The notes: a model not told the origin generated them from the sequence alone. A DNA stretch of 64,000 bases from Rhodopseudomonas julia (GCF_030813515.1 NZ_JAUSUK010000001.1:1054001-1118000), one strand, 5' to 3'; positions 25,736 to 37,402 are shown, numbered from the stretch's first letter. Numbers and translations are program-made.

Positions 25736-25758
25736 GCGGCCGGCATAATGCCGGCCGC
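25736..25758. other. Perfect 11-bp inverted repeat after yidC
   Basis: GCGGCCGGCAT (25736-25746) and ATGCCGGCCGC (25748-25758) are exact inverted copies. No T-run follows, so it is more likely an mRNA-stabilising hairpin than a terminator, lying between yidC and engB. Confidence 0.6.
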
Positions 25759-25782
25759 GCCCTGAACAGGTGAGATCAAGCC

Positions 25783-26493
25783 ATGCCGCATGAGCCGCCT
25801 GAGGGCCAACATGACAGCCAGCCGGGAAGCCGCCAGGCGAACCCTTGGGGCTCTCCCTGGCGTTATGTCGCCTCTGCGCCCAACCTCGCGGCGCTTCCTC
25901 CAGAAGGTCCCGTCGAGATCGCTTTCGCCGGCCGCTCGAATGTGGGCAAGTCGAGCCTGATCAACGCGCTGACGCGCCAGAAGGACCTCGCTCGCACCTC
26001 AAAGACGCCGGGACGCACGCAGGCGTTGAATTTCTTTGTGCCAGACCTTCCAGGCGACAGCGGCGAAGAGCCTGTCATCGCCCTCGTCGACATGCCGGGC
26101 TACGGCTTCGCCAAGGCGCCGAAGGACAAGGTCGAGGACTGGACGAAGCTCATCCACGACTACCTCAAGGGTCGGGCGACGCTCCGACGCGTCTTCCTGC
26201 TCATCGACGCCCGCCACGGGCTCAAAGCGGCCGATCTTACCGTGATGAAGGAACTCGACACGGCCGCCGTCACCTACCAGATCGTCCTGACGAAGGCTGA
26301 CAAACCGAAATCGGGCGAGCTTGCCCGCCTGATCGAGGCGACCGCCGAGGCGATCCGGAAACGCCCCGCCGCTTTTCCGGAGATTCTGGCCACGTCGAGC
26401 TTCAAAGATAGCGGCCTTGAGGCCGTCCGCACGGCCGCCGCTGCGCTCATTGATTGGCAAGGCGGGCGAGACTTGCTAGACAGCGCGCCCTGA
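25783..26493 (+). CDS. engB: Ribosome biogenesis GTPase YihA/YsxC (EngB)
   Basis: 236 residues. All G motifs are visible: G1 [14 protein letters not shown] (about residues 50-63), G2 [12 protein letters not shown]3 [12 protein letters not shown]4 LTKADK, and G5 near TSSFKDSG. EngB is an essential GTPase that acts late in 50S assembly. The N-terminal 35 residues are a polar extension typical of alphaproteobacteria. It follows yidC by 53 bp and precedes argB, the conserved Hyphomicrobiales order. Confidence 0.95.
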   Translation: MPHEPPEGQHDSQPGSRQANPWGSPWRYVASAPNLAALPPEGPVEIAFAGRSNVGKSSLINALTRQKDLARTSKTPGRTQALNFFVPDLPGDSGEEPVIALVDMPGYGFAKAPKDKVEDWTKLIHDYLKGRATLRRVFLLIDARHGLKAADLTVMKELDTAAVTYQIVLTKADKPKSGELARLIEATAEAIRKRPAAFPEILATSSFKDSGLEAVRTAAAALIDWQGGRDLLDSAP

Positions 26494-26578
26494 AGCGCCG
26501 GTTGCCGACGCCCTCCAGATCCTCTCCCTCGGCCGCGCGTCACCGACGTCTTTCGGCCCTTGATCTTCGGAGCCATCG

Positions 26579-27499
26579 ATGAGCGAATCCAGCAAGAGCG
26601 AAGCGTACGACCAGGCAAGACTCCTTTCCGAGGCCTTGCCCTATATGCAGCGCTACGAGGGGCGCACGGTGGTCGTCAAATATGGCGGGCATGCCATGGG
26701 CGATCAGCATCTCGCCACGGCCTTCGCACGCGATATCGCTCTGTTGAAGCAGTCCGGCGTCAACCCGATCGTCGTCCATGGCGGCGGGCCGCAGATCGGC
26801 GGCATGCTTGAAAAAATGGGCATCGTCTCGGAGTTCAAGGGCGGCCTGCGCGTGACCGACCGCAAGACCGTCGAAGTGGTCGAAATGGTGCTGGCCGGCT
26901 CCATCAACAAAGAGATCGTCGCTCTCATCAACGCCCAGGGCGAATGGGCGATCGGGCTTTGCGGCAAGGACGGCAATATGGTCTTCGCCGAAAAGCTGAA
27001 GCGCACGGTCGTCGATCCCGATTCCAATATCGAGAAGGTGGTCGATCTCGGTTTCGTCGGCGAGCCGGTGGAGGTCGACCGGACGCTGCTCGACCTTCTT
27101 GCGCGCTCCGAAATGATCCCGGTCATCGCGCCGGTGGCGCCCGGCCGCGACGGCGAAACCTACAACATCAACGCCGATACCTTTGCCGGCGCCATCGCCG
27201 GAGCGCTGGAAGCCAAGCGCCTCCTCTTCCTCACCGACGTCTCGGGTGTGCTCGACAAATCGGGAAAGCTGATCGACGAACTTACCGTCGCCGAAGCGCG
27301 TGCCCTCATCGCCGACGGCACCATCAGCGGCGGCATGATTCCCAAGGTTGAGACCTGCATCGAGGCGGTGGAGCGGGGTGTCGAAAGCGTCGTGATCGTC
27401 GACGGCAAGGCGCCGCATTCGGTACTTCTGGAACTCTTCACGGTGCATGGTGCGGGAACACGCATCCGTCCCGATGGAGCGCCAGAGCGCACCGCCTGA
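26579..27499 (+). CDS. argB: Acetylglutamate kinase
   Basis: 306 residues. It catalyses the ATP-dependent phosphorylation of N-acetylglutamate, the second step of arginine biosynthesis in the cytosol. Motifs: KYGGHAMGD (Lys for phosphate stabilisation) near residue 35, [11 protein letters not shown] near 65, [17 protein letters not shown] near 195 and LTDVSGVLD, then [10 protein letters not shown]. The N-terminal helix before the first strand ([16 protein letters not shown]) is the one that in hexameric ArgB enzymes allows feedback inhibition by arginine. It is convergent with the GNAT gene, 27 bp apart. Confidence 0.97.
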   Translation: MSESSKSEAYDQARLLSEALPYMQRYEGRTVVVKYGGHAMGDQHLATAFARDIALLKQSGVNPIVVHGGGPQIGGMLEKMGIVSEFKGGLRVTDRKTVEVVEMVLAGSINKEIVALINAQGEWAIGLCGKDGNMVFAEKLKRTVVDPDSNIEKVVDLGFVGEPVEVDRTLLDLLARSEMIPVIAPVAPGRDGETYNINADTFAGAIAGALEAKRLLFLTDVSGVLDKSGKLIDELTVAEARALIADGTISGGMIPKVETCIEAVERGVESVVIVDGKAPHSVLLELFTVHGAGTRIRPDGAPERTA

Positions 27500-27526
27500 G
27501 GACGGAGCCGACAGACGCGCTTTTCC

Positions 27527-28216
27527 CTAGGCTTTCTCCGCCATGACCACGTGCAAATGTGTGTGGAGGCGAAAGCCAGCGGTCTCATAAAGACGTATCG
27601 CATTTTCGTTCGACGCGAAGGCATGCAGGAAAACGCGCTCGCCGCGGGCGACAATCTCGCCGGCGACGAAGGCGAGAAGCAGGCGGCCGAGGCCCCGTCC
27701 TTGCACCTCCGGCCGTGTACAAAGGCCGCTCAGTTCGGTCATTCCCGGCAGTTTCAGCCGCTCGCCCGCCATGGCGATCAGCCTGCCGTTTTCTTTCACG
27801 CCCCAAAAGCGGCCGAGTCTCTGGGCTTTCAGGGAGAACGGTCCGGGCTTCGTCAGCTCTGCCAACGCCAGCATCGCCTCCGCGTCGTCGGGGCCGAGCG
27901 GGACGATCCGCGCATCTTCAATCCTCGGGAAGGGTCCCTCTCCCACCATCTGCACGCCGTCTGCTTCGAGAGCGACCGCGAACCCCTCGGGCAGAGCAAC
28001 AGGATCACGCTGGAGGAACACCATCCTCTCACCCAGCCGGCAGAGCCTCTCCAACGCGGCGAGGCTCTCCGCGCAGTCATCTCCGGACGCGGCAAAGGGA
28101 CTGATGTCGGCCGGATAGCGGCGGGCGCCCGCTCCACCTTCGGCGAGATGGGCATGGCGGGTGGCGAGCGCTGTCCAGATCGGACGACGGAGGTTTTCTT
28201 CTTCGAGCGGGCTCAT
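27527..28216 (-). CDS. GNAT-family N-acetyltransferase
   Basis: 229 residues. The C-terminal half is a GNAT domain of the FR47-like type: ELSGLCTRPEVQGRGLGRLL holds the acetyl-CoA pyrophosphate loop (Q-G-R-G-L-G, near residue 175), and NENAIRLYETAGFR is the last helix-strand. The N-terminal half is a degenerate GNAT-like region. The substrate is unknown. Its start overlaps the stop of the MarR-family gene by 4 bp, so the two are an operon and the regulator probably controls it. Confidence 0.88.
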   Translation of the reverse strand: MSPLEEENLRRPIWTALATRHAHLAEGGAGARRYPADISPFAASGDDCAESLAALERLCRLGERMVFLQRDPVALPEGFAVALEADGVQMVGEGPFPRIEDARIVPLGPDDAEAMLALAELTKPGPFSLKAQRLGRFWGVKENGRLIAMAGERLKLPGMTELSGLCTRPEVQGRGLGRLLLAFVAGEIVARGERVFLHAFASNENAIRLYETAGFRLHTHLHVVMAEKA

Positions 28217-28716
28217 CGTTCTGATCGGCCCTCCGTACGGCGAGCGAGCGACGCCTCGGCGAGACCGTCTTCGAGCTCTGCAAGCTGCTGAAGGAGTGGT
28301 CCGCGGAGGTCTCTGCAGAGATCGGCCACCGCCGCCTCGATACGTGGCCAGACCTCGCTTTTGCCGGCTTCCACCAACTGGCGTCCCTCATCGGTGAGGT
28401 CGACGATCTTGCACCGCCGATCTTGAAGCGACGCTTCCGCCTTGAGGAGGCCCTGGCCGATCAGCTGATTGACGGCCCGCGTCGCACCCGGCTGGCTGAC
28501 GCCGACGGCTTCGGCAAGATCTCCGAGCGTCATCGATCCGAGGCGGTCGAGGCTTGCGAGATAGGGATAGTGGCTAGCATTGATCGCCAGTTCCTTCGTT
28601 GCCAGGATCGCATCGGTATCAGCCTGAAGCCGTTCGCCGATGCGCCTCAAGCGCGTGCCGAGGCAGAGAAAACCAAGCGCGCGAACGACATCTTCCGGCA
28701 AGGGAGCTCTCCTCAT
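28213..28716 (-). CDS. MarR-family transcriptional regulator
   Basis: 167 residues. A winged helix-turn-helix lies at about residues 60-115: MTLGDLAEAVGVSQPGATRAVNQLIGQG, with the wing LQDRRCKIVDLTDEGRQ. Long helices at both ends form the dimer interface. It is the first gene of a two-gene operon with the acetyltransferase (4-bp overlap). Upstream, bases 28727-28746 are AT-rich (GGTTATATATCTCGTTATC) within an otherwise GC-rich region, a possible promoter/operator for autoregulation; the site is not defined. The effector is unknown. Confidence 0.88.
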   Translation of the reverse strand: MRRAPLPEDVVRALGFLCLGTRLRRIGERLQADTDAILATKELAINASHYPYLASLDRLGSMTLGDLAEAVGVSQPGATRAVNQLIGQGLLKAEASLQDRRCKIVDLTDEGRQLVEAGKSEVWPRIEAAVADLCRDLRGPLLQQLAELEDGLAEASLARRTEGRSER

Positions 28717-28911
28717 TTCAATGCAAGGTTATATATCTCGTTATCTTCTTTTTGTCGATCCTCCTGTCAATCGGGCGGACGAGAATGCAGCCCGCAACGC
28801 GCCCGGCATTTCGATCTCGCATGATAAGGCACCGAGCGGTGGTGTCGGCGACATGTCAGCCTCACCAAAGCAAGCCGTGCACATGTTTACGAAATCGCGT
28901 AAGCAGACGGC

Positions 28912-29655
28912 ATGAACGCACTCGCAGCAGAAGACATCGCACCTCACAGCCGTGAAGATCTCAGCGTCTTCGCTGAAGTCGAGGCATGGATCTTCGATCT
29001 CGACAACACTCTCTATCCGCGCGATTCGAACCTCTTCGTGCAGATCGACGAGCGCATTCGCAGCTATGTCCGAGATCTCTTGAATGTCGATGAGGCTGAA
29101 GCCCACCGTATCCAGAAAGAATTTTACGAGCGGCACGGCACATCGCTGCGCGGCCTGATGCTGGAACACGACGTCGATGTCGACAGCTTCCTGCAATTTG
29201 TTCACGACATCGACCGTTCGGCGCTCGCCCCGGCACCCGAGCTTGCGGCTGCGATCGCTCGCCTGCCCGGCCGCAAATTTATCTTCACCAACGGCTCAAG
29301 GGCACATGCGGAGCAAACGGCAACGCAGCTCGGTCTCTCGAATCATTTCGAAGACATCTTCGATATCGTCGCCGCCGACCTTCTGCCCAAGCCGCGCGAG
29401 GAGACCTACCGGCGCTTCGTCGAGCGTTTCGATATCGCGCCTGCGAAAGCCGCAATGTTCGAGGACCTGTCGCGCAACCTCGTCGTGCCGAAAGATTTTG
29501 GTATGCGCACCGTCCTCGTCGTGCCATCCGGCACACGCGAAGTCTTCCATGCCGAATGGGAGATGGAGGGCCATGACGGCGCCGAGCATGTGGATTTCGT
29601 CACCGACGATCTCGCCGCCTTCGTCGAAGAGATTGCCGCCGCGCGCGGCGTTTAG
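28912..29655 (+). CDS. HAD-family pyrimidine 5'-nucleotidase (SDT1-like)
   Basis: 247 residues. HAD motif I is WIFDLDNTLYPRD (nucleophile and acid aspartates near residues 27 and 29), motif II IFTNGS near 124, motif III KPREETYRRF near 161 and motif IV FEDLSRN near 183. The family dephosphorylates pyrimidine nucleoside 5'-monophosphates (UMP, CMP). Its location between argB and dnaX is a conserved Hyphomicrobiales arrangement. The C-terminal 50 residues carry an acidic stretch with HVDFVTDDLAAFVEEI, usual for the family. Confidence 0.9.
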   Translation: MNALAAEDIAPHSREDLSVFAEVEAWIFDLDNTLYPRDSNLFVQIDERIRSYVRDLLNVDEAEAHRIQKEFYERHGTSLRGLMLEHDVDVDSFLQFVHDIDRSALAPAPELAAAIARLPGRKFIFTNGSRAHAEQTATQLGLSNHFEDIFDIVAADLLPKPREETYRRFVERFDIAPAKAAMFEDLSRNLVVPKDFGMRTVLVVPSGTREVFHAEWEMEGHDGAEHVDFVTDDLAAFVEEIAAARGV

Positions 29656-29747
29656 CAGTCGTTCCGCTATCTTCCGCCCCGGACAAAGCGCCCTATCGCG
29701 CAAGTCACGCGCTCCCCTTGCGGGCGCGGCGCAAAATCGTCATATAG

Positions 29748-29848
29748 GCGCCGGGAGGCTGGCGACGGGCGCGTCCTTCGCCAATCGGGTCAGGTCCGGA
29801 AGGAAGCAGCCCCAACGAATTCGACGCGGGTCGTCGTCCAGTCTCCTT
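29748..29848 (+). ncRNA. ffs: Small signal recognition particle RNA (4.5S RNA)
   Basis: Contains the invariant SRP domain IV loop GGTCAGGTCCGGAAGGAAGC (29788-29808 region) with the GGAA tetraloop and the asymmetric loop AGCAGCC. Flanking segments GGAGGCTGG and CCAGTCTCC pair to close the long hairpin. Ends are approximate. A terminator follows at 29858. It binds Ffh to target membrane proteins. The position just upstream of dnaX is typical for alphaproteobacteria. Confidence 0.92.
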
Positions 29849-29857
29849 CTTCCAATC

Positions 29858-29883
29858 AGGCCGCCACGCAAGGCGGCCTTTTC
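29858..29883 (+). terminator. Terminator of the SRP RNA
   Basis: AGGCCGCC (29858-29865) pairs with GGCGGCCT (29872-29879), loop ACGCAA, followed by TTTTC. It ends the SRP RNA and insulates dnaX, 88 bp downstream. Confidence 0.85.
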
Positions 29884-29970
29884 GTTGGCGCGGCATCAAA
29901 GGGAACATCGTTTGGAGCGCTTATCGCGTCCGGCATTCAACCCAAGCCGATCATGCTCTAAAACAACACG

Positions 29971-31722
<1,752 letters not shown>

Positions 31723-31726
31723 GGCC

Positions 31727-32050
31727 ATGCGCGATCTCATGGGCATGATGAAGCAAGCCAAAGAGCTTCAGGGAAAGATGCAGGAACTGCAGGAGGAGGT
31801 GGCCGCGATGGAGGTCGCGGGCTCTTCCGGCGGCGGGCTCGTCTCCGTCGTGGTCGATGGCAAGGGCATGCTCAAATCGGTCAAGATCGATCCCTCGCTC
31901 ATGAAAGAGGACGAGACGGAGATCCTGGAAGACCTTATCGTCGCCGCCGTGGCCGACGCCCGCGGCAAGGCGGACCAGGCGACGCAGGAGAAAATGTCAG
32001 AGCTCACCTCCGGCCTGCCGCTGCCTCCGGGCATGAAGCTGCCGTTCTAG
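31727..32050 (+). CDS. ybaB: YbaB/EbfC nucleoid-associated protein
   Basis: 107 residues. The sequence [20 protein letters not shown] is the family's N-terminal helix, followed by the short beta strands of [18 protein letters not shown] and the C-terminal [19 protein letters not shown]. The protein forms a DNA-binding dimer shaped like tweezers. The start at 31727 is the family-typical one, 4 bp after the dnaX stop; an ATG at 31715 overlaps dnaX and would sit almost on the ribosome-binding site. dnaX-ybaB-recR is a conserved operon. Confidence 0.95.
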   Translation: MRDLMGMMKQAKELQGKMQELQEEVAAMEVAGSSGGGLVSVVVDGKGMLKSVKIDPSLMKEDETEILEDLIVAAVADARGKADQATQEKMSELTSGLPLPPGMKLPF

Positions 32051-32068
32051 GATTCCGCGCAGGACATC

Positions 32069-32674
32069 ATGGCCGCTTCCACTGTCGGGCCGGAGATCGA
32101 GAAACTGATCCAGGCCCTCTCCCGCCTGCCGGGGCTCGGGCCGCGTTCGGCCCGACGCGCCGCGCTTGCGCTCATCAAAAAGAAAGAGACGCTGCTCGTT
32201 CCGCTCGCCAATGCGGCACGCGAGGCGGCGGAGGCGGCAAAGGTCTGCTCCGTTTGCGGCAATATCGACAGTCGCGATCCATGCTCGGTGTGCTCCGATC
32301 CGGCGCGCGACCCCGCCACCATCGTGGTCGTCGAAGACGTCGGCGACCTCTGGGCACTGGAGCGCGCCGCCGCCACCAAAGCGCGCTACCATGTGCTCGG
32401 CGGCGTGCTTGCCCCGCTCGACGGGATCGGGCCTGACGATCTTGCCATCGACACCCTTCTCGGCCGCGCATCGGCGCCTGAGGTCACGGAGATCATCCTC
32501 GCCGTCAATGCCACGGTAGAGGGCCAGACGACGGCGCATTATCTCACCGACGAGCTCGCCTCGTGTCACGTCAAGGTCACACGGCTCGCCCATGGCGTTC
32601 CCGTCGGCGGCGAGCTCGATTATCTCGACGACGGCACGCTCGCGGCGGCCATGCGGGCCAGGACGGCGTTTTAG
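32069..32674 (+). CDS. recR: Recombination mediator protein RecR
   Basis: 201 residues. The N-terminal helix-hairpin-helix ([20 protein letters not shown]), the zinc finger [16 protein letters not shown] near residues 58-73 and the Toprim motif [16 protein letters not shown] are all present, then the [16 protein letters not shown] loop and the C-terminal Walker B-like strand. RecR acts with RecO and RecF to load RecA on gapped DNA. Length is normal. It starts 18 bp after ybaB. Confidence 0.97.
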   Translation: MAASTVGPEIEKLIQALSRLPGLGPRSARRAALALIKKKETLLVPLANAAREAAEAAKVCSVCGNIDSRDPCSVCSDPARDPATIVVVEDVGDLWALERAAATKARYHVLGGVLAPLDGIGPDDLAIDTLLGRASAPEVTEIILAVNATVEGQTTAHYLTDELASCHVKVTRLAHGVPVGGELDYLDDGTLAAAMRARTAF

Positions 32675-32710
32675 CCACGCACTTTTCAGGAATCTCCTGC
32701 AGGAGCCACC

Positions 32711-33781
32711 ATGACCTCTCCGTCCTCGCGCATGCGCATCGCCGTCCTTTTCGGAGGTCGTTCGGCGGAGCATGATGTTTCGATCATGTCGGCGACCAAT
32801 GTCATGCGAGCGCTCGATCCTGCGAGATACGATCTCGTCCCGGTCTTCATCACTCGCGACGGACGCTGGCTTGAAAGCCATTTCGAAGACGGCCGCCCGA
32901 CGACGCCCGAGACGGGGACAGAACTCGCCCTTCTGCCTGGCGGCAAGGGACGCATGCTGGCGCTGCCGCCTGAAGGACAGGTCGGAGAGATCGCTCCGAT
33001 CGACATCCTTTTTCCCGTCCTGCACGGCCTCTTCGGTGAGGACGGCTCGGTTCAAGGTCTGGCGGAGACGGCGGGCGTTGCCTTCGTCGGCTGTGGGATC
33101 CTTGGCTCGGCAACCGCGATCGACAAAGACATCGCCAAACGCCTCCTGACGGAAGCCGATGTGCCGGTCGCGCGGGCGGTCACGATCCCATCGGGAGACG
33201 ACCCTTCCTTCGCCGAAATCGAAGGCGCGCTCGGACTGCCCATCTTCATAAAACCGGCGCGGCAGGGCTCGTCGGTCGGGGTGAGCAAAGTGACGAGCGA
33301 GGCGAGCTTTGCCGCAGCCCTTGCAGAAGGCTTTCGTCACGACACAAGGCTGCTTGCGGAGGAATTCATCGCCGGCCGTGAGATCGAATGCGCCGTCCTT
33401 GAAAACCCGAAAGGCGAACTCTTCGTCTCGCGTCCGGGCGAGATCGTGCCAGCGGAACGTCACGGCTTCTACAGCTATGACGCCAAGTATATCGACGAGA
33501 CCGGTGCGGCCTTGAAGGTCCCCGCGGATTTGCCGCCTCATCTCGAAACCGAAATCCGCACCCTTGCCGCAAAGGCGTTCCGGGCGCTCGGCTGCGACGG
33601 CATGGCCCGCGTCGACTTCTTCATCACGGCGGAGGGGCGCATTCTCGTCAACGAACTCAACACCATCCCCGGCTTCACCGATATCAGCATGTATTCCAAG
33701 GCGATGACGGCAAGCGGCGTCGGCTACGCCGAAGTCATCGACCGACTTATCGAACACGGGCTCGCACGGGCGGCGCGCTGA
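32711..33781 (+). CDS. ddl: D-alanine--D-alanine ligase, DdlA-like
   Basis: 356 residues, longer than the 300-310 of the DdlB group, with the extra segment between the N-terminal domain and central domain typical of DdlA and Van-type ligases. Motifs: FGGRSAEHDVSIMSA near residue 15, HGLFGEDGSVQGL near 104, ATP-grasp core IKPARQGSSVGVSKV near 180. The omega-loop region GFYSYDAKYID carries Tyr, as in D-Ala-D-Ala ligases; VanA-type D-Ala-D-Lac ligases have His. It joins two D-alanines for peptidoglycan. Since dcw-cluster genomes usually have a separate ddlB, this may be a second copy. It is not obviously in the recR operon; 36 bp separate them. Confidence 0.93.
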   Translation: MTSPSSRMRIAVLFGGRSAEHDVSIMSATNVMRALDPARYDLVPVFITRDGRWLESHFEDGRPTTPETGTELALLPGGKGRMLALPPEGQVGEIAPIDILFPVLHGLFGEDGSVQGLAETAGVAFVGCGILGSATAIDKDIAKRLLTEADVPVARAVTIPSGDDPSFAEIEGALGLPIFIKPARQGSSVGVSKVTSEASFAAALAEGFRHDTRLLAEEFIAGREIECAVLENPKGELFVSRPGEIVPAERHGFYSYDAKYIDETGAALKVPADLPPHLETEIRTLAAKAFRALGCDGMARVDFFITAEGRILVNELNTIPGFTDISMYSKAMTASGVGYAEVIDRLIEHGLARAAR

Positions 33782-33798
33782 AAGGCCTTCTTCGAAAG

Positions 33799-33826
33799 GG
33801 AGGGACGGAAACGTGGCCCGCCCTCC
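33799..33826. other. Hairpin between convergent ddl and rmuC
   Basis: GGAGGG-A-CGG pairs with CCG-CCCTCC with one bulged A and a 9-nt loop; no T-run on either side. It may be a weak bidirectional transcript-end hairpin between the convergent genes. Confidence 0.4.
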
Positions 33827-33849
33827 GTGTTGCCGACAACCGCTCTGCC

Positions 33850-35022
33850 CTACCCCTCGCCGCCTGCCGCGAGCTTTTCCTCCTCCGCTTCCTCGCCGAA
33901 GCCCAACCCCTCGATCCGGGCACCGCGCTTTTGTAGCTTGTCGCTCGAAATCAGGATCTGTTCGATGTCGCGGCTCGTCTGGCCAAAATGCGTGGCGAGC
34001 TTTCTGACACGCTCGTCGAGGCGTCCGAGATCCTCCATCAAGGACATCACCTCTTCCTGGATGACATGCGCCTGCTCGCGCAGCCGCGCATCGCGCAGGA
34101 CGGCCTGCATCACCTGGATCGACAGCATCAGGAGCGAGGGCGAGACGATGACGACGCGCGCCCGATAGGCGCGCTGCACGACCTCCTCGAAGCGTTCGTG
34201 AATTTCGCCGAAGACCGTCTCCGAGGGCACGAACATGAAGGCCGTGTCCTGCGTCTCGCCGGGGGCGAGATAACGCTCCTGAATGTCGCGGATATGCTTC
34301 AGGAGATCGGTGCGGAACTGCGCCTGCGCCGCCTTCCTGGTCTCCGCCGTCTCCGCGTCCTTGAGGGCGTTGTAACCTTCGAGCGGAAACTTGGCGTCGA
34401 CGACGAGCGGTGGCACCCCGTTCGGCATGAAAATGAGGCAATCGGGCCGGGCGCCGGATTTCAGCGTCGCCTGGAACTGGTAGGCGCCCTTCGGCAGGCC
34501 GTCGGCGACGATCGCCTCCATGCGGGCCTGGCCGAAAGCGCCGCGCGTCTGCTTGTTGCCCAGGATATTCGACAGGGTCGTCACCTGGCCGGCAAGCTCG
34601 GTGATGTTCTTTTGCGCCCTGTCGAGAACGGCAAGCCGCTCGTGCAGCTGGCGCAGATTTTCGCCCGTGTTCTGCGCGGCCTCGCCGACGGAGCGGTTGA
34701 GACGATGGCCGATGCCGTCGAGACGCTCAGAGAGATGCCGATTGAGCTCCGATTGGCGGCTGCCGAAAATCTCCGCCATCGACTGCATGCGCCCCGACAT
34801 TTCCGCCTGGGTTTTAAGAAGAGCTGAGAGCTCACCGCGCATCTCTGTCGCCTGCGCGCTCGCCTCGGCGGCCAGCCGGCGGTTCTTCGCGCCTGCCCGC
34901 AAAGTGAGGATGAGCACGAAGAGGAGCACAAGCCCGCAGAAGCCCGCGGCCGACAACACAAGCGGGTCGGCGTCTGCAAGTCTGGCAAGCGCATCGGCAA
35001 AGACGGGCGACCATGAGTCCAT
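33850..35022 (-). CDS. rmuC: DNA recombination protein RmuC
   Basis: 390 residues from ATG 35022 (a GTG at 35064 would add 14 residues; neither has a clear ribosome-binding site). One membrane span near the N-terminus (LSAAGFCGLVLLFVLILTL) is followed by a coiled coil (about residues 40-130) and the RmuC domain with a nuclease-like core: ARMEAIVADGLPKGAYQFQ, then PPLVVDAKFPLEGYNAL. It limits inversions at short inverted repeats. The C-terminal end GFGEEAEEEKLAAGGEG is acidic. Divergent from def with an 86-bp gap. Confidence 0.92.
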   Translation of the reverse strand: MDSWSPVFADALARLADADPLVLSAAGFCGLVLLFVLILTLRAGAKNRRLAAEASAQATEMRGELSALLKTQAEMSGRMQSMAEIFGSRQSELNRHLSERLDGIGHRLNRSVGEAAQNTGENLRQLHERLAVLDRAQKNITELAGQVTTLSNILGNKQTRGAFGQARMEAIVADGLPKGAYQFQATLKSGARPDCLIFMPNGVPPLVVDAKFPLEGYNALKDAETAETRKAAQAQFRTDLLKHIRDIQERYLAPGETQDTAFMFVPSETVFGEIHERFEEVVQRAYRARVVIVSPSLLMLSIQVMQAVLRDARLREQAHVIQEEVMSLMEDLGRLDERVRKLATHFGQTSRDIEQILISSDKLQKRGARIEGLGFGEEAEEEKLAAGGEG

Positions 35023-35108
35023 TCCATGAACATAGCTGATTCGCCGCGCGCACTCGGCCGTCACTCGACATTGACCGGAGCCCCCGGAAACCCTAAGTCG
35101 CGAGGGCC

Positions 35109-35642
35109 ATGGCCAAACTCGACATCGTCACTCTTCCCGACCCCGTCCTGCGCAAGCTCAGCGATCCCGTGGAGGGGATGAGCGAGCCGATCCAGAAGCT
35201 CCTCAATGATATGCTGGAGACGATGTACGAGGCGCCGGGCATCGGCCTGGCCGCCATCCAGGTCGGCGTGCCGAAGCGGGTCATCACCATCGATGTGAGC
35301 CGCGAAGAGGACAAGCGCGAGCCGCTGTTTCTCATCAATCCGCAGATCGTTTGGCGCTCAGACGATCCGAACGTGCACGAGGAAGGCTGCCTGTCGATCC
35401 CGGAATATTTCGCCGATGTGGAGCGCCCGGCCCGGGTGAAGGTCACCTACCGCGACTATGACGGCAAGGAACAGGAGCTAGAGGCCGATGGTCTTCTCGC
35501 CACCTGCATCCAACACGAGGTCGACCATTTGAACGGCGTCCTCTTTATCGATTATCTCTCCAAGCTGAAGCGCGACATGGTCATTCGCCGATTCACCAAG
35601 GCGGCGCGCGAGAAAGAACGCAGCGCCAGTTCGGCCATGTAG
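35109..35642 (+). CDS. def: Peptide deformylase
   Basis: 177 residues. The three motifs are intact: [10 protein letters not shown] (near residue 45), EEGCLSIPE with the metal-ligand Cys (near 95) and QHEVDHLNG with the two metal His and the catalytic Glu (near 137). It removes the formyl group from nascent protein N-termini. It is immediately followed by fmt, so formylation and deformylation genes are coupled; the spacing is 30 bp. Confidence 0.97.
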   Translation: MAKLDIVTLPDPVLRKLSDPVEGMSEPIQKLLNDMLETMYEAPGIGLAAIQVGVPKRVITIDVSREEDKREPLFLINPQIVWRSDDPNVHEEGCLSIPEYFADVERPARVKVTYRDYDGKEQELEADGLLATCIQHEVDHLNGVLFIDYLSKLKRDMVIRRFTKAAREKERSASSAM

Positions 35643-35672
35643 CCGTCCCCGGAAGGGGCAAAGGGACAGGCG

Positions 35673-36602
35673 ATGACACTCAAAGTGATTTTCATGGGCA
35701 CGCCGGATTTCGCCGTGCCGACTTTCCTCGAGCTCGTCGGCCAAGGCCACGAGATCGCAGCCGTCTACACGCAGCCGCCGCGCCCGGCCGGCCGCGGCAT
35801 GGCGGAGCGCAAGAGCCCGGTGCATCTTCATGCCGAGCGCTTCGGCATTCCGGTGCGCACACCGAAGAGCCTCAAAAACGAAGAGGCTCAGGCGGAATTT
35901 GCGGCACTTCAGGCCGACGTCGCCGTTGTCGTCGCCTACGGCCTCATCCTGCCGAAGCCGATTCTGGAGGCGCCAAGAGACGGCTGCCTCAATCTCCACG
36001 GCTCGCTTCTGCCACGATGGCGTGGGGCAGCTCCGATCCAGCGCGCCGTGATCGCGGGCGATCCGGAAACGGGCGTCATGGTCATGCGCATGGACGAAGG
36101 TCTCGACACCGGCCCGGTCTGCCTTGCCGAAAAGACGCCGATCGGCCCTGACGAGACGACGGGACAGCTGCACGACCGGCTGGCGCGCCTCGGCGCCGAT
36201 TTGATGGTGCGGGCGCTCGGCGCGCTGGAGCGCGGGGCGCTGACGGCCACGCCTCAGGCGGAAGAGGGCATCACCTACGCCTCAAAGATCGACAAGGGTG
36301 AAGCGAAGATCGACTGGTCGCATCCTTCGGGCGAGGTGCACAATCGCATCCGCGGCCTCTCACCCTTCCCCGGCGCCTGGTTCGAAATCGAGGCGGGCGG
36401 CAAGCGCGAACGTGTGAAAGTTCTGCGATCGGAAAAAGTCGAGGGCTCCGGTCGAGCGGGCGAATTCCTGAAAGGAACGACGATCGCCTGCGGCGAAGGC
36501 GCCATCCGTCTCGTCGAGGTGCAGCGCGCTGGCAAGCAGGCGATGGAGGCCGAGGCGGCACTGCGCGGCCTGCCGGCCGATTTCCGCATCCTCGTCGCGT
36601 GA
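35673..36602 (+). CDS. fmt: Methionyl-tRNA formyltransferase
   Basis: 309 residues. Formyl-transfer core with [16 protein letters not shown] at the start, catalytic Asn, His and Asp in [18 protein letters not shown] (near residues 107-124) and [12 protein letters not shown] (near 134-145). The C-terminal OB-fold that binds initiator tRNA starts near residue 210 ([18 protein letters not shown]). It transfers formyl from 10-formyl-THF to Met-tRNA. Middle gene of def-fmt-truA; truA follows 37 bp on. Confidence 0.97.
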   Translation: MTLKVIFMGTPDFAVPTFLELVGQGHEIAAVYTQPPRPAGRGMAERKSPVHLHAERFGIPVRTPKSLKNEEAQAEFAALQADVAVVVAYGLILPKPILEAPRDGCLNLHGSLLPRWRGAAPIQRAVIAGDPETGVMVMRMDEGLDTGPVCLAEKTPIGPDETTGQLHDRLARLGADLMVRALGALERGALTATPQAEEGITYASKIDKGEAKIDWSHPSGEVHNRIRGLSPFPGAWFEIEAGGKRERVKVLRSEKVEGSGRAGEFLKGTTIACGEGAIRLVEVQRAGKQAMEAEAALRGLPADFRILVA

Positions 36603-36639
36603 GACAGCACGCCCTGGCGCCCTTCGGCAGAGCCTCGTT

Positions 36640-37392
36640 ATGCCCCGCTACCGCCTCCTGATCGAATATGACGGCGCCCCTTTCGTCGGCTGGCAACGGC
36701 AGACGACGGGCCCTTCCGTGCAGGCGGCGATCGAAGATGCGATCTTTGCCTTCACGGGCGAAGAGATCCGGATCCGGGGCGCCGGCCGCACCGATACGGG
36801 CGTGCATGCACTCGGCCAGGTGGCGCATTGCGACCTGCAGAAAGACTGGCCGGACGACACGGTGCGCGACGCCCTCAACGCGCATCTGCGACCCGCGCCA
36901 GTTGCGATCCTCGCGGCGCGGCAAGTCGCTGCCGATTTCGATGCGCGGTTCTCGGCCGAAAAGCGGCATTATCTCTACCGCATCGTCAACCGCCGCCCAC
37001 CGCTCGCCATTGAGCGCGGGCGCGCCTGGCAGGTGCTGGTGCCGCTCGATACCGATGCCATGCACGAAGCTGCGCAATGTCTCGTCGGAAAGCACGATTT
37101 CACCACCTTCCGAGCGGCCGAGTGCCAGGCGAAGAGCCCCGTAAAGACGCTCGACCAGATCAGCGTGCGGCGCGAGCTCGAGACAGTCGTGGTCGAGACC
37201 TCCGCGCGCTCTTTCCTGCACAGCCAGGTGCGTTCCTTCGTCGGCACGCTGAAACTCGTCGGCGAGGGAAAGTGGCGGGCGCGGCACGTCGCCGAGGCGC
37301 TTGCCGCATGCGACCGCCGCCGCTGCGGCCCGCTGGCACCGCCCGACGGGCTTTATCTGGCACAGGTCGACTATCCGGAAGACGCCGCCTGA
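36640..37392 (+). CDS. truA: tRNA pseudouridine(38-40) synthase TruA
   Basis: 250 residues. The catalytic aspartate lies in [15 protein letters not shown] (near residues 47-61). The start [12 protein letters not shown] is the first ferredoxin-like strand, and [15 protein letters not shown] near residue 190 is the conserved second signature. It converts U38-U40 of the tRNA anticodon arm to pseudouridine. Convergent with the unidentified membrane protein gene, 10 bp apart. Confidence 0.97.
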   Translation: MPRYRLLIEYDGAPFVGWQRQTTGPSVQAAIEDAIFAFTGEEIRIRGAGRTDTGVHALGQVAHCDLQKDWPDDTVRDALNAHLRPAPVAILAARQVAADFDARFSAEKRHYLYRIVNRRPPLAIERGRAWQVLVPLDTDAMHEAAQCLVGKHDFTTFRAAECQAKSPVKTLDQISVRRELETVVVETSARSFLHSQVRSFVGTLKLVGEGKWRARHVAEALAACDRRRCGPLAPPDGLYLAQVDYPEDAA

Positions 37393-37402
37393 GCGGCGCC
37401 GA

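Noticed and set aside
31997-34441. An 814-codon open frame on the minus strand over recR and ddl
   Set aside because: Antisense to recR and ddl, whose motifs are complete; Arg/Gly-rich product without domain.
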